Shown here: piece after piece, positions 22,386-31,937 of the stretch
Layout: each line of letters opens with the position of its first letter
Position numbering within the stretch: position 1 is the first letter of the stretch
Assembly: GCA_015852425.1 (NCBI GenBank)
Contig: JAAAIG010000203.1
Span: 1 to 49,332 of the forward strand
Source of the DNA: Gryganskiella cystojenkinii
Taxonomy: Eukaryota > Mortierellomycota > Mortierellomycetes > Mortierellales > Mortierellaceae
Length of the DNA stretch: 49,332 bases
Direction of reading: 5' to 3'
Translations under genes and position numbers: made by a program
Notes under the pieces: model-generated
Told to the model about the DNA's origin: nothing
Seen by the model: only the letters and a program-made list of their open reading frames with translations
The model's database searches: none

Positions 22386-25300
22386 CTAACTATTACTAGG
22401 ACTTTCGAGCACCAGTGATGATGACGACTCCTTTGCTTTCTCAGATTCCAAGAATCGGAACCACTCTTCCCTCAAGGGAGCGGAAGAAGAGCTCGTCACG
22501 GCCGACAGGACACGTTCTGCCAACTTTTCGCCTCCTTGTACTGGCTCTACCTTCTTCAGGTTCTTCCCAGTCAGGATCTGGAGTGTCTTCAAATCTGCAA
22601 TCAGACGTGGCTTGCTCGATCTTAATAATGACGACGACGAATTAGAGGACGAGGACGTCTTTTGTGGTCTCCGCAAGAGAAACCTCTCCACAGCGTCTTC
22701 AAGAGAAAAGTTGGCCCGGTGAGAAACCAAACTCTGAAGATAAGAGTTGAACCCTTGGATTTGAATAGGGATTCCATTGCGATCCACCCACGAGAGGCAG
22801 TCCTGAAGCTGTTTTAGTCGACGAGACTCTTGCTCCTTTTCCTCTTCTCTTGCTTCTAAATCCGTAGATCTTGGCGATGAGGAGTTGTCGTCCCGAGATT
22901 TTGAATTCTGAATTCTCCATTTGGAATCGAAACGCTGGGTCAACGGCGCGACAAAGGCATGATGCTCCATCAACTGTCGAAGTAACGTCCGGTGCTTGGT
23001 CTCGGCTTCCAGATGCGCACGTACGGTCTGGGATGGGACTTTGTCTAGGATAGGCTTTCCACGATGATCTCGAACAACTGCCTGATATTTCTTGCTTCTT
23101 GAGTTGGAACCAGCACTGTCATAGGCGCGAAGGAAAGGCGTGAAATCCCAGCTATCGGTGTTCATTCCGTTGCTTCTCTTGCCATCTGTCTTCAATTGGG
23201 CCTTCTTGAGCGACTCTTGGAATTGTTTCTCCTTGGGTCCCGTATGGCGAAGAGCCTTAACCACTTCCTCGAACGCGATCGCAAGAACTCGTCGTTCTTC
23301 GTCCACTCTCGACACATTCAATCCCTTGATCTTGCTTTGGTTCTCAAATCGACTCGTCATCTCTCTCCAGGCATTCCAAGCCTCGACGTGCAATTCTCGG
23401 TCGCCAGAGATAGCCTTGGCTCGGATCACGCCTACGTTCGCCATCTGGATCGGACCCTGGACCACAATCCTATTGAGAAGACCATGACGTCTTGTTCCTC
23501 GCTGACCAGATGCATCCTGATACTCTGTCTGAGAATACAAGAGCTCGTAGACACGTTCAGCAGAGTCTGGGAATCGCCCCAATTGCCAGATCAGATCCAC
23601 AACCTCTCTAGTTCTGGGTCTTGCCAGCTTTTGACGAAGCAACATCTCATAGACGGATCGTTCGGCCTTCGAGACCTTGTTGTGATCCAGCAGGTGTCGG
23701 AAGAGCTGGTGATACATCCGAGTCGGGACGGCGTTGACATGGTATGGAAGTCTACTCACGGTGGCTACAGCCTCGTTGACTTTGGCCCCCCATCCAGTCG
23801 TCCGTTCCCTCCGCATCTCGTTCAGGGCGTCGATCGCAGAGACATCGTCACCCACGGAGAGGTAATGATCAAAGAGCAACATCCAGGTCTTCTTGGTCGG
23901 GGTATACATATGAGTGTCGTTTCTCATCAAATCCATCGCTGCTCTTGCCTCTCGGATCTTGCCCTGTGACAGAAACCCCTGGATCAGGTATTCGTATGAA
24001 TAGGCGGTCGGTCGGAGACCCTCTCGGGACATAAACTGCATCACATGCAAGGCCTTAGTCATCCATTCGTGCGAGATCGATTCTAGGTATTTTCTGGACG
24101 CGGTGGAGTACTCCACACAGGTCTTCATAAACGGATCCATCATCCGAGGTACAATCTCGAACCCGTGACGCTTGTACTCGCCCAGCCAGAAATGAGCTTT
24201 CGAAACTTTCAAGTCTTGAAGGGCTCCCTGAATCAAGAGACGGAATGTTTGCTGATCAGGCTGGATCCCGCGTGACTCCATTTCCTTCAAGATGTTATCG
24301 GCGTGACGTGATCTCTTCTGAGTTGCAGTAGCTCGCACAAGCATGTTGTAATTGGTCACACTCGGCGCAGGTCCATCCTTCCGGAGATGCTCCAGTGTCT
24401 TTTGTATCCACGGGATCGAATCCGGCATATCTGAGAGTTGATGGAGGAAACGGGTATACACGTCTGTCGAAAGCGGACTTGAAAGTCGCCTGCGAAGATT
24501 CTGGAACATCTTGAGAGCGGCATCGGGTCGGTTCGATCTCAGGTAATGGGTCGCCATCAGATCAGCCGTGGCCGTGTTAGGGATGGCCAGGCTTGAGTTC
24601 GCAAAGTCAAAGTGCGGCGAAGTGTAGCGGGACATAAGGATGTTGGTTATCCGGAGGCCGTTACGCCAGTCCTTGAGCTCTGCACACCGGGACAGGATAA
24701 CATTACACTCTACTGTCGTGAACTGTAACTCCTGAATACCCGTTCGAGAAGCCACGAGCAATGACTCGTCCATCTCTATCAGCTTTCGACATTGGTTCCC
24801 GTTTGGCATCGCTGAGCCTCCTCCTCGGACTTTGATCATAGTCTTGGCAGTCCTGATTGCTTTCCTGGGATCGTCCTTCTCGATGGCTCTACTCAAGTAC
24901 ATCGCCGCCCGCCCATAGACCGACATAAACTGATCTGTGTTGCTATTCTTTTTGGGGTCGCCGGTGCGGATCTGGTCGAGATATCTGAGCTTCTTTTCTT
25001 GTTCTCGCTTGATGACCATTTTCCCCTTGGGCGAAGCGAGTCTCGAGTGCATCAGGAAATGTTGAAAGCCCAAGAATCGAATCCTACTGCGATAGCGTCT
25101 TTTGTAGTGATAGTGCACGTGGTCGTACCGGGGAAGCAGTCGTCCGTACGCGTCCAGGACATAAGCAGACTCGTATCCAGCTTGGGCATGAGCGACTCGG
25201 CGCCTTTGTTGAAGACGACTTTTCTTGATGCTTTTCTTGCTCTGTCCACCACCGACGCCACCAATATCCAATAGTGCAGACTGTTGAGGGGTTGCCCTTT

Positions 25301-26069
25301 TCATCCTCTTGACATCTCGGAGCAAGCGATATCTATGCATGGAGGCCAGCTTTCGTCTCTCACTGAGCGCGGGTGATCCCCGAATGGGCGTGGTTCGCAT
25401 ATGGGGTTGCTTTGGACTTGGTGTCGAGTTTCGAAAGGAGAGTGGGGACAGTGAGTTCGAGTTGGATATTGAGGTTGTTGGGTTCGAGATCGGCGATTTG
25501 GCGATGAAGGACGAATACGGCAGGACGAGAGGTGTTTTAGAATGAGTTCTTTTTGAGGAGAATGTCCTTGCCGATCCAGCGGCTGTTGTTCTTGAAGGCT
25601 GAATGCACTGACGAGCAAGTTGGAGGGGTGATGATGCGAATGTGGATAGAGGTGATGCTGTTGATAATGATGACCATGCTGGTGATACTAAGGGCGACGA
25701 GAACTTTGCTTGTGAAGAGCATGGGAAGAGTGCTGTCCTTTGATGATTTGTGAAAATGAAGGTTGGTTGGAGGGCAAGCAAGCGAGGCCGATCGTCTGCG
25801 AACTGAACTCTGTATTCGTGTGTCCGTAATGAGGATGAGACGAGTCGAGAATTCCGGACTTGAGGAAGTCTCCCCTGTGCAGGCGAACTGCACAAGAGGC
25901 CATGTTGAATGGATCCGTGTCCCTGGACAGCTATCCGGCTCGATCTATTCCTTGGTAATAACCGTCTTGGAATCGAATTCGTTATCGTTGACATGTGTCG
26001 CATGGAGTTGGAAAGGTAACGCCTAGGTGCCAACGGACATGATGACGTAAAGAACCTCCTGATATCCAT
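22386..26069 (-). CDS. Mitochondrial PPR-type RNA-binding protein
   Basis: This is a 1227-aa ORF without introns. The N terminus MDIRRFFTSSCPLAPRRYLS and the Arg/Ser-rich stretch behind it look like a mitochondrial presequence. Pentatricopeptide-like helical hairpins appear in the middle: VTNYNMLVRATATQKRSRHA with KEMESRGIQPDQQTF at about 575-610, and SYEYLIQGFLSQGKIREARA at about 690-715. The repeats are degenerate, as is usual in fungi. Such proteins bind organelle transcripts and act in their processing, stability or translation. The target RNA cannot be deduced. The C terminus is Ser-rich. Several antisense ORFs of 60-257 codons overlap it and are shadows. Confidence 0.85.
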   Translation of the reverse strand: MDIRRFFTSSCPLAPRRYLSNSMRHMSTITNSIPRRLLPRNRSSRIAVQGHGSIQHGLLCSSPAQGRLPQVRNSRLVSSSLRTHEYRVQFADDRPRLLALQPTFIFTNHQRTALFPCSSQAKFSSPLVSPAWSSLSTASPLSTFASSPLQLARQCIQPSRTTAAGSARTFSSKRTHSKTPLVLPYSSFIAKSPISNPTTSISNSNSLSPLSFRNSTPSPKQPHMRTTPIRGSPALSERRKLASMHRYRLLRDVKRMKRATPQQSALLDIGGVGGGQSKKSIKKSRLQQRRRVAHAQAGYESAYVLDAYGRLLPRYDHVHYHYKRRYRSRIRFLGFQHFLMHSRLASPKGKMVIKREQEKKLRYLDQIRTGDPKKNSNTDQFMSVYGRAAMYLSRAIEKDDPRKAIRTAKTMIKVRGGGSAMPNGNQCRKLIEMDESLLVASRTGIQELQFTTVECNVILSRCAELKDWRNGLRITNILMSRYTSPHFDFANSSLAIPNTATADLMATHYLRSNRPDAALKMFQNLRRRLSSPLSTDVYTRFLHQLSDMPDSIPWIQKTLEHLRKDGPAPSVTNYNMLVRATATQKRSRHADNILKEMESRGIQPDQQTFRLLIQGALQDLKVSKAHFWLGEYKRHGFEIVPRMMDPFMKTCVEYSTASRKYLESISHEWMTKALHVMQFMSREGLRPTAYSYEYLIQGFLSQGKIREARAAMDLMRNDTHMYTPTKKTWMLLFDHYLSVGDDVSAIDALNEMRRERTTGWGAKVNEAVATVSRLPYHVNAVPTRMYHQLFRHLLDHNKVSKAERSVYEMLLRQKLARPRTREVVDLIWQLGRFPDSAERVYELLYSQTEYQDASGQRGTRRHGLLNRIVVQGPIQMANVGVIRAKAISGDRELHVEAWNAWREMTSRFENQSKIKGLNVSRVDEERRVLAIAFEEVVKALRHTGPKEKQFQESLKKAQLKTDGKRSNGMNTDSWDFTPFLRAYDSAGSNSRSKKYQAVVRDHRGKPILDKVPSQTVRAHLEAETKHRTLLRQLMEHHAFVAPLTQRFDSKWRIQNSKSRDDNSSSPRSTDLEAREEEKEQESRRLKQLQDCLSWVDRNGIPIQIQGFNSYLQSLVSHRANFSLEDAVERFLLRRPQKTSSSSNSSSSLLRSSKPRLIADLKTLQILTGKNLKKVEPVQGGEKLAERVLSAVTSSSSAPLREEWFRFLESEKAKESSSSLVLESPSNS

Positions 26070-26774
26070 GGGAGATCGAGGTTCCCACTTTCTCTTTGAT
26101 CAGGTCCCGTGTTGCTTGGAGACTAGGTGAGGGCTACCTCTGCAAACTAGTAGAGACCTTTTCCGAAGGATGTGGACTGCTGCTCGGACTATGTTAGGTG
26201 CATCAGATCGCGTTCATAACAAGGTTAGCTTTTAGGTGATGCACTCAGGGACCATTTTGACAGGCGTTGATCGCGAAGAGAGCAGGCACTGACCTTGGGA
26301 TGATACCACAATCCGATGTAATTAGAAAATGAAAAGAGTCCGAGTATCGACAGTGGGGAGATGATTAAGAGAATGAGTTGATCAGGGTGTTGGTAATTAA
26401 AAGAGGGAGAGCAACGGATGCAAATGGAAAGGCCTATATTCCATATTCGACCTGAGTTTGAAGGAACTACAGAGAGGATCCCGAGTTGCACAGAGAGTGC
26501 GCGAGACAACACAAGCCACCCAATAATCAATTGGTTTTTTTTCTTTTTTTGGACTTTCTCGGAGTACGCCAAAGTTGGACGAAACGCATGCTGTCATCTT
26601 TAGTTGGTTATCATAATTTGTTGGACATATTGAACCAACGTGTAAGCATTTAAGCGACGGCGATGACCGCTTCATTTTGTCTATGGTATGTACTGGGTGT
26701 ATTGTGTTTAATGATATGTGAAGAGCAAAAGAGGAAAAAAATGAAGATAGCAAATTGGATCCATGGACAGGTTT
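26070..26774. other. Intergenic region upstream of the PPR gene
   Basis: This is the PPR promoter and the 3' flank of the bS18m gene. No open frame with protein-like composition, RNA gene or repeat was recognised. Confidence 0.4.
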
Positions 26775-27959
26775 CTAATGCAACTTGGCGGTGGGGCTGA
26801 TAATGCACATGGCACGCGCACGACGGACGGCCTTGGTCACACGACGCTGGTTCTTGGCCGAGAGGCCAGTCTGTTCCCTTGACAAGAGACGTCCAAGAGG
26901 AGAGATATAGTGTGAAAGCAACGCGGCGTTCTAGCGACAGCATACATTAAAGAAGATAGACAGATCAGAACTCGCACGGTTTCTTTGTTGACTCGTTCCA
27001 TAGTTCCTGACTTAATCCATGTCTCGTATAGTCTTGTTTTTTCGAGTCTGAAAAATCCGTCCCTAAAGAACAACAACATCCTAGTGCGTTTCAAAAGTTG
27101 ATTCTACCTTGTACTCGACAACGGGGTTCAACTTCAAGATCTTGAGCTCATCCACTGGCTTGGGAGGAGCAGCATATTTGACAGCTCCAGTCTCGGCAAG
27201 ATCAGATGGTGCGTAGATCTACAAAAAAAAAAGTCAATGTCGACAGTAAAAAAGGACAGTCGAAAATGTCAGTTCAACATAAAGTAACGACAGTGTTGCT
27301 CCGGCGTTCCCTGCGGTCAATTGTTTCCTTTTGTTGTCACAGATCCTTACATCGCCCCTGTGGAAGGTTCCGCGAGATGTCCTAAACTGTTCATTTGCTG
27401 GGGCTCCGGCTCCTTCTATTTGGGTTTTAAAAACAAGGGGGAAAACAATGTATGAAAGAGAGTCAGCGCATGCCCTAGGTGTTATCAAGCTCTAGAAACA
27501 TAATACGTTCTCCATAACGATGTGCTCTGTGAATTGGCCACGTACGTGCGTTGATTGAAGACTTGATGATATCCATCAAGCCGTCCTCTAATAGACAGAA
27601 GGAGAGAAGAGAGACGTTAGATTCTTGACGTAAGTCTGTGGAACAACACTGATGGTTGGTTGGTTAATGTCATGCAAGCTACGACGGTGAAAAGCCTTTG
27701 ATGCATTCAACTCCCAGATCTCTTCTGCAAACAGTGTCCTCGAATTCCTTGTCCGTGATGGTGACAGACAATCCTGGCTGAGTGTTGCCTTGGGCTGCCA
27801 TGTGATTAGGGCCAGCAATAATCCCTTACGTGTACGACTGCCCTCGTCGGCATCGGTGAATTTGCAGCGGATGGCAACAAGGTTGTGAGCAGAGACAGAG
27901 GTGGCCCTGACGGCCTGAGGAAGGACAGCAGCTGTCCTGGAGAGAGGAGTCCTGAGCAT
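26775..27959 (-). CDS. RSM18: Mitochondrial small-subunit ribosomal protein bS18m (5 exons)
   Basis: Five exons (27959-27830, 27587-27546, 27415-27351, 27218-27108, 26930-26775) join in phase to give 167 aa. The C-terminal half carries the S18 signature: ISPLGRLLSREQTGLSAKNQ, then RRVTKAVRRARAMCIISPTA, matching bacterial S18 (GRILPRRRTGLSAKNQRRL). The N terminus MLRTPLSRTAAVLPQAVRAT is an Arg/Ala-rich mitochondrial presequence. bS18m sits on the platform of the mitochondrial 37S/28S subunit. Reading through the introns produces several misleading longer ORFs. The gene is divergent from the first ISG12-like gene, with 413 bp between start codons. Confidence 0.92.
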
Positions 27960-28372
27960 AGTTGTATTATCTCGGTGCGGTATGAACGAGCGAGTGAGGT
28001 TGATTCAATGCAAAAGAGTCGGACTGAATGAATTGAATTGAATGAAAGGCTCCATTTCGATAAACTGGCATCACAGTCCGTCTGCCCTGATCGCCCGTCA
28101 CCTCTCTTGCCTCCGGTGGCTTGGAATTTTTGAACCGAAAAAACAGCATTTTTGGTGGCAAAGGTTGTGACTGCAAAATGCCATTCGCGCTGTTCGTCGC
28201 ACGAGAAACTTCCTTCGTGCCCCATGACATTGCTTTCCGTTTCTTGTGTTCTGTTCCCAGAAAGCACAGCAAACCAAACCAAACCAGAGCACTGTTCATT
28301 TCTTCAACAAACATACACAAACACTCCCTCATTAACCCACCGATAATTTTCAACAAAAGCATGTAAACACCC
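27960..28372. promoter_or_regulatory. Divergent promoter, bS18m / ISG12-like copy 1
   Basis: This 413-bp spacer lies between two oppositely oriented start codons. It contains no gene. An antisense open frame continues across it from the ISG12-like gene and is a shadow. Confidence 0.45.
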
Positions 28373-28783
28373 ATGGCCGTGTTCAAAGTCCTCGCGATAG
28401 TTGGTGTCAGTGTCGTTGGTGCCATCGTCGCACCTGTTGCTGTAGTGGGCGTGGTTGCCGCGCTCGGATTCGGAGCCCAGGGAATCGCAGCCGGCTCTGT
28501 TGCCGCCAGTATCATGTCTTCGTATGGCGGCGCTGTTGCTGCTGGATCCGCTTGTGCAGCCATGCAGTCCATCGGGGCTGTGGGTCTTTCCACTGCCGGA
28601 ACGGTTATTGCCGCAGCTGCTGGGGGTACGGCTGCGGCAGGCGTCGGTGCTGCTGGTGCCTGCGCCATCACTGAGGGCGATAAGAAGGAGAAGGATGAGT
28701 CGACCATAAAGGAAGAGAAGGAGGACAACAGCGGGGAGGATGGATCATCCACGAAGGACGACGGAGTGAACAAGACCGGGTAG
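28373..28783 (+). CDS. ISG12/IFI27-like protein, copy 1
   Basis: The gene encodes 136 aa with no intron. The first 105 residues are almost wholly Gly/Ala/Val/Ser and hydrophobic. They contain the core typical of the interferon-inducible 6-16/ISG12 family (Pfam Ifi-6-16): ALGFGAQGIAAGSVAASIMS, then GGAVAAGSACAAMQSIGA and VGLS. A charged Lys/Glu/Asp-rich tail of about 38 residues, absent from copies 2 and 3, follows. In animals the family comprises small membrane proteins of mitochondria and the nuclear envelope that affect apoptosis and antiviral state. In a fungus interferon control is impossible and the role is unknown. The ATG at 28373 lies directly before the hydrophobic core. Confidence 0.8.
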   Translation: MAVFKVLAIVGVSVVGAIVAPVAVVGVVAALGFGAQGIAAGSVAASIMSSYGGAVAAGSACAAMQSIGAVGLSTAGTVIAAAAGGTAAAGVGAAGACAITEGDKKEKDESTIKEEKEDNSGEDGSSTKDDGVNKTG

Positions 28784-29038
28784 AAAATCAGGGCGATTGT
28801 CTGCTCTTGTTGATATCATGGTGATCAGAGTATGAATCAATACGTTGTCCAAAACCACATTGTTCACAAACAATACATTAAGAGAAACTTCCACGAGCAC
28901 AGACGGCGTTTTTTTTTTTTGGCGAAGTGCAGGTGATTCCTGCAAAAAAAACCTTCCGATTTTGCCTTCTTTCTTTTGCTTCTCTTGGTTCCTCATTTTG
29001 TTCCTTTACCTTCAGCACCTATTTGATCGCCGCCCGCC

Positions 29039-29401
29039 ATGTCCAGATTCTCTCTTTACTCACATCCTAGGCTTCCGAATCTCTCCACTGTTGCTGCCGT
29101 CGGCGCTGCGGCGATCATCGCACCTATCGCCGTTGTGACTACCGTCCATGTGGTCGGTTTTGGTGCCGGAGGAATTGTCGCGAGTTCAACCGCGGCCACA
29201 TTCATGGCCTCGTATAATGGTGTTGTCGCGACCGGATCTGCTTGTGCTATTTTACAGTCGGTCGGTGCCGCAGGTCTTTCGAAAGCCACTATGGCTTTAA
29301 TCAGCTCCTCCGCTGCTGCTGCCACCTTTAAGGCTTCCGAGCTCTATAACAAAAAAAGGCCTTCGATGACAAGCATGAAACAGAGCCAAGAAACATTTTG
29401 A
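29039..29401 (+). CDS. ISG12/IFI27-like protein, copy 2
   Basis: The gene encodes 120 aa with no intron, 255 bp downstream of copy 1 and in the same direction. A longer N terminus (MSRFSLYSHPRLPNLSTVAA) could be a short targeting sequence. The family core follows: VVGFGAGGIVASSTAATFMA, then SACAILQSVGAAGLS, then a hydrophobic Ala/Ser-rich helix. It ends in a short basic tail containing NKKRPSMTSMKQ. The core is clearly similar to copies 1 and 3 but diverged in most variable positions, so the duplication is not recent. Confidence 0.8.
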   Translation: MSRFSLYSHPRLPNLSTVAAVGAAAIIAPIAVVTTVHVVGFGAGGIVASSTAATFMASYNGVVATGSACAILQSVGAAGLSKATMALISSSAAAATFKASELYNKKRPSMTSMKQSQETF

Positions 29402-29436
29402 TCGACTTACCGAAATACATAGTCGAATAAAAAAAC

Positions 29437-29444
29437 TCACGTGC
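29437..29444. promoter_or_regulatory. CACGTG E-box between ISG12-like copies
   Basis: The palindrome CACGTG lies at 29438-29443, about 265 bp before the ATG of copy 3. It is a class B bHLH site by sequence only. Confidence 0.25.
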
Positions 29445-29490
29445 GCTACCCAAGAAAAATTCACCCCATGGCCCTGTACAAAAGAAAATG

Positions 29491-29552
29491 GGGTTCGAGC
29501 GTCTGACTTTCGTCATACTGCCTGCACAGCACAACCTCTCAACCATAAGCCA
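29491..29552 (-). other. tRNA-like fragment (A-box/B-box)
   Basis: On the minus strand the sequence reads TGGTTGAGAGG (A-box-like, D-arm of Leu/Ser type) and, 33 nt later, CGCTCGAACCCC (B-box-like). A T-rich run lies further downstream near 29426-29434. The acceptor and T stems do not pair well, so it is not a functional tRNA. It may be a tRNA pseudogene or the head of a SINE. Confidence 0.3.
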
Positions 29553-29705
29553 ATCAAAAAAAACACACGCTATCCTTCTCGAAGTTTCTTCACCATGAAT
29601 GCAGGGATAAACACGCCAAGCGTCAGGTCGCGTAGCACGAGGTACGTCAGCAGTTGACTTCCTCGAAAAGGTCGATTTTTCTCATATTTACCATTTTCAA
29701 GCTCG

Positions 29706-30000
29706 ATGCTTTTACCAGAAATTGCTGTGGTTGATCTAGTCGAGCTCGCTGGAGTGGTCGTCGCCCCTGTCACCGTCGTCGGTCTGGTCACATTCACTGG
29801 GTTTGGACCCGACGGAATCATTGCTGGATCTGCTGCTGATTGGTTGATGGCAACCTATGGCGGAGTGGTTACGACCGGCTCACTCTGTGCAATATTGCAA
29901 TCCGTTGGGGCAGCGGGACTTGGTTTTCTGGACAATCATAGCCAGTGTGATCGGTGCTTCTTCTGCTACCTCTGCCAATCTTTTCTCTTTCTTTCTTTGA
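29706..30000 (+). pseudogene. ISG12/IFI27-like copy 3, frameshifted
   Basis: The core of the family is present from the ATG at 29706: FTGFGPDGIIAGSAADWLMA, then GSLCAILQSVGAAGL. Just after this conserved GAAGL the frame in use runs into Cys/Phe/His-rich sequence and ends at 30035. The next frame gives a normal hydrophobic tail (FWTIIASVIGASSATSANLF) ending at 30000. This looks like a single-base insertion near 29920. The first frame would still give a 109-aa product, so the gene may be expressed with an altered tail, or be a recent pseudogene. Confidence 0.6.
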
Positions 30001-30035
30001 TAATCATTTCTCATTCACATAAAAAAGAGGAATAG

Positions 30036-31037
30036 AAATAGTCGTAGAAATGAATAGTAGGAGCTCCGAGGAAGGAGAAGGTCCGAGGAAGAACAAAAAA
30101 GCAGTGCACATAGGGAAGAAGTCCAAAAAATATGACCATGATCGAGTGATCGAGTAGGCAGGAAATGGTTCGCCGTTTAGCACAGCCATGTTGGCGTTTC
30201 GCCCTTTTGGAGTTTTGCCCGATACGCAACAACAATCCTGCCGCAATAAACCTTAAATTAATTATTTTTGGAGTTTAGGACAAAACAAATGCTACGGAAA
30301 CTGTGTTATGAGAGCATGTCTGAGAAACGAAAGGGACATCTAAAAAAAACAAGTGGGAGCACCAAAAACCTAGGGCGGACTGATGAAGAGCATCCTGGCC
30401 ATCGTGATGATTTGCGCAACTTAAACCGCTTTTTTTTTGAGAATTGCAGGCTACTTGTTTAAAATGATTTTTGCTTCTTTTTCTTCTATTATGCTCATTG
30501 AAACTGGAGCTCTCGACGGCGTTTTGTGACAGAGACGGAGGTTAAGACCTTAAAGAGAGCTGATATTTTTGTTTTTGTGTGTATGGACGTGTGCGTGCTT
30601 TCGTTTACGCTGCCTTTGTGGCCACCACATACAGTATTAATTTGCCATCGTCCAAGGGTCGAAAAGTTAATGTGCTGAAGTCGACACTCTCCATATGAGC
30701 ACACTCTCCAAATGAGCGGTGGCACATTTCACTGTTTGTATTTTCTTCCAGAAAACTCTTTGGATCAACGTGACAACTCTAGTTGACAAAAACACTCGCT
30801 GCGCCTTCGACCGTCATTTCGGATCCTTATCGCAGTCATATTCTGTCCTGTGCTTCTTTTGTTATTGACCATGTCGTTTTTGTTTATAATTCATCTCTGA
30901 AAAGCATCGATTGAAAAAGGCGCGAAATATTCAAAGAAACGAAGAATATAACTGCGCTTGAAAGCAAACATAAAAAATCACCAAAAACGGCTACCCATTC
31001 AATAGTCGGGTCGTTAAAATCGCCCTTTCAAATGTTT
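30036..31037. other. AT-rich intergenic region
   Basis: About 1 kb between the ISG12-like cluster and the next gene shows no convincing coding, RNA or repeat signal beyond short A and T runs. Confidence 0.4.
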
Positions 31038-31798
31038 TTATTGTTGAGTTGAAGAAGATCCAGACTGCGTCAAAGACATGAGCAAATCGTTATAGGGGTC
31101 GACGCTGTCATCCTCTGCTTGATCATCTGAGCCCTGAAGTCGAAGAGCTCTACCCTCACCATTCTCCTCTTCCTCATCATGTACTTCGTCTTCTTCCTCA
31201 TCCTCCTCGTCATCATTGTTTTCTTCCTCCTCCTCCACATCGTCGTCCTCCTGATCGATGTCGACATTGGAGATCCTCATCCGTTTTGAATTGTTGCTGT
31301 GCCGATCATCGTTAAGGCGTCGAACTTTTTTTCCTTTGGACTTTGCTGCGGTCAAGAGCTGAGAAGCAGCTACGTCAATGGTTGGCAAATCCGTTTCTTC
31401 ATCACCCAAAAGGTCCTCCTCAGTATGCTCCGTAACGCCAGCGGTACTCATTTTCTCAGACGACGCCCTTGCTCTCGCTTTCCCTGCTCTCGGCTCTTTT
31501 GCTTGATCCAGACCGGTCTTTGCCTTAGCCTTGCTTTTCTTCCGTCTGTTTTTTACCCGTAATTCATACAGGTATTGTTCATGCGGAGTTCTTTTAACCG
31601 CCTAAAATGGTATCGCACAAACGAGCAGTAAGAATAAGAAATGATAAAAACAAGGTAAACTATTAAATGCTGCGAGGAAAAAAAAAGGCAAAGTCCAACA
31701 CTTTCACTTTTCACTTTTCTTAGTTTCAGTCTCCTTCTCCCTCTCTCTCTCTTCATTATCTCGCTCCTTGCAGCGCACGGTCTGAGGCAACGGGTCAT
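31038..31798 (-). CDS. Small basic/acidic hypothetical nuclear protein (2 exons)
   Basis: Exon 2 (31601-31038) is well supported: an acceptor (ccattttag) is followed by AVKRTPHEQYLYELRVKNRR and a Lys-rich stretch, then MSTAGVTEHTEEDLLGDEET. A nuclear-localisation-like KGKKVRR and RMR lead into an Asp/Glu-rich run of about 50 residues. Exon 1 (31798-31715) is proposed only because it gives an ATG, a basic peptide (MKRERGRRRLKLRK) and the right phase; its donor gtgaaa is weak. The product would be 215 aa. Composition suggests a nuclear or nucleolar protein; the family is not recognised. Confidence 0.55.
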
Positions 31799-31937
31799 CA
31801 AGAGTTGAGGTCGTCACACTGTGCGTCCATCAGTCCTCTTTGTCCTCTTCGATGTTTCTCCTGTCATCATTTCTCTTCTTCTGCAGCTTTTCCACTTCTT
31901 CAACTTGTCCTTCTCCCCTGCTCACTACTTGCCAGCG
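31799..31937. promoter_or_regulatory. Compact divergent promoter (139 bp)
   Basis: Only 139 bp separate the proposed ATG of the acidic protein (-) from the ATG of the large membrane protein (+). The plus strand is C/T-rich throughout. The frame of the membrane-protein ORF stays open through it but has no ATG there. Confidence 0.4.

Noticed and set aside
23196..23969. 257-codon plus-strand ORF opposite the PPR gene
   Set aside because: It lies wholly within the PPR coding sequence on the other strand and shows no domain or splice context.
27588..28282. Minus-strand ORFs around the bS18m 5' end
   Set aside because: They are read-through of introns and of the divergent promoter; the spliced bS18m explains the real coding parts.
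28373..28783. Signal that the Gly/Ala-rich ORFs are only low-complexity artefacts
   Set aside because: Three tandem copies keep the same ordered core despite many substitutions and all begin at a sensible ATG, which random composition would not produce.
29491..29552. Functional tRNA gene
   Set aside because: Acceptor and T stems do not pair and the B-box deviates at two positions, so only a tRNA-like fragment is claimed.
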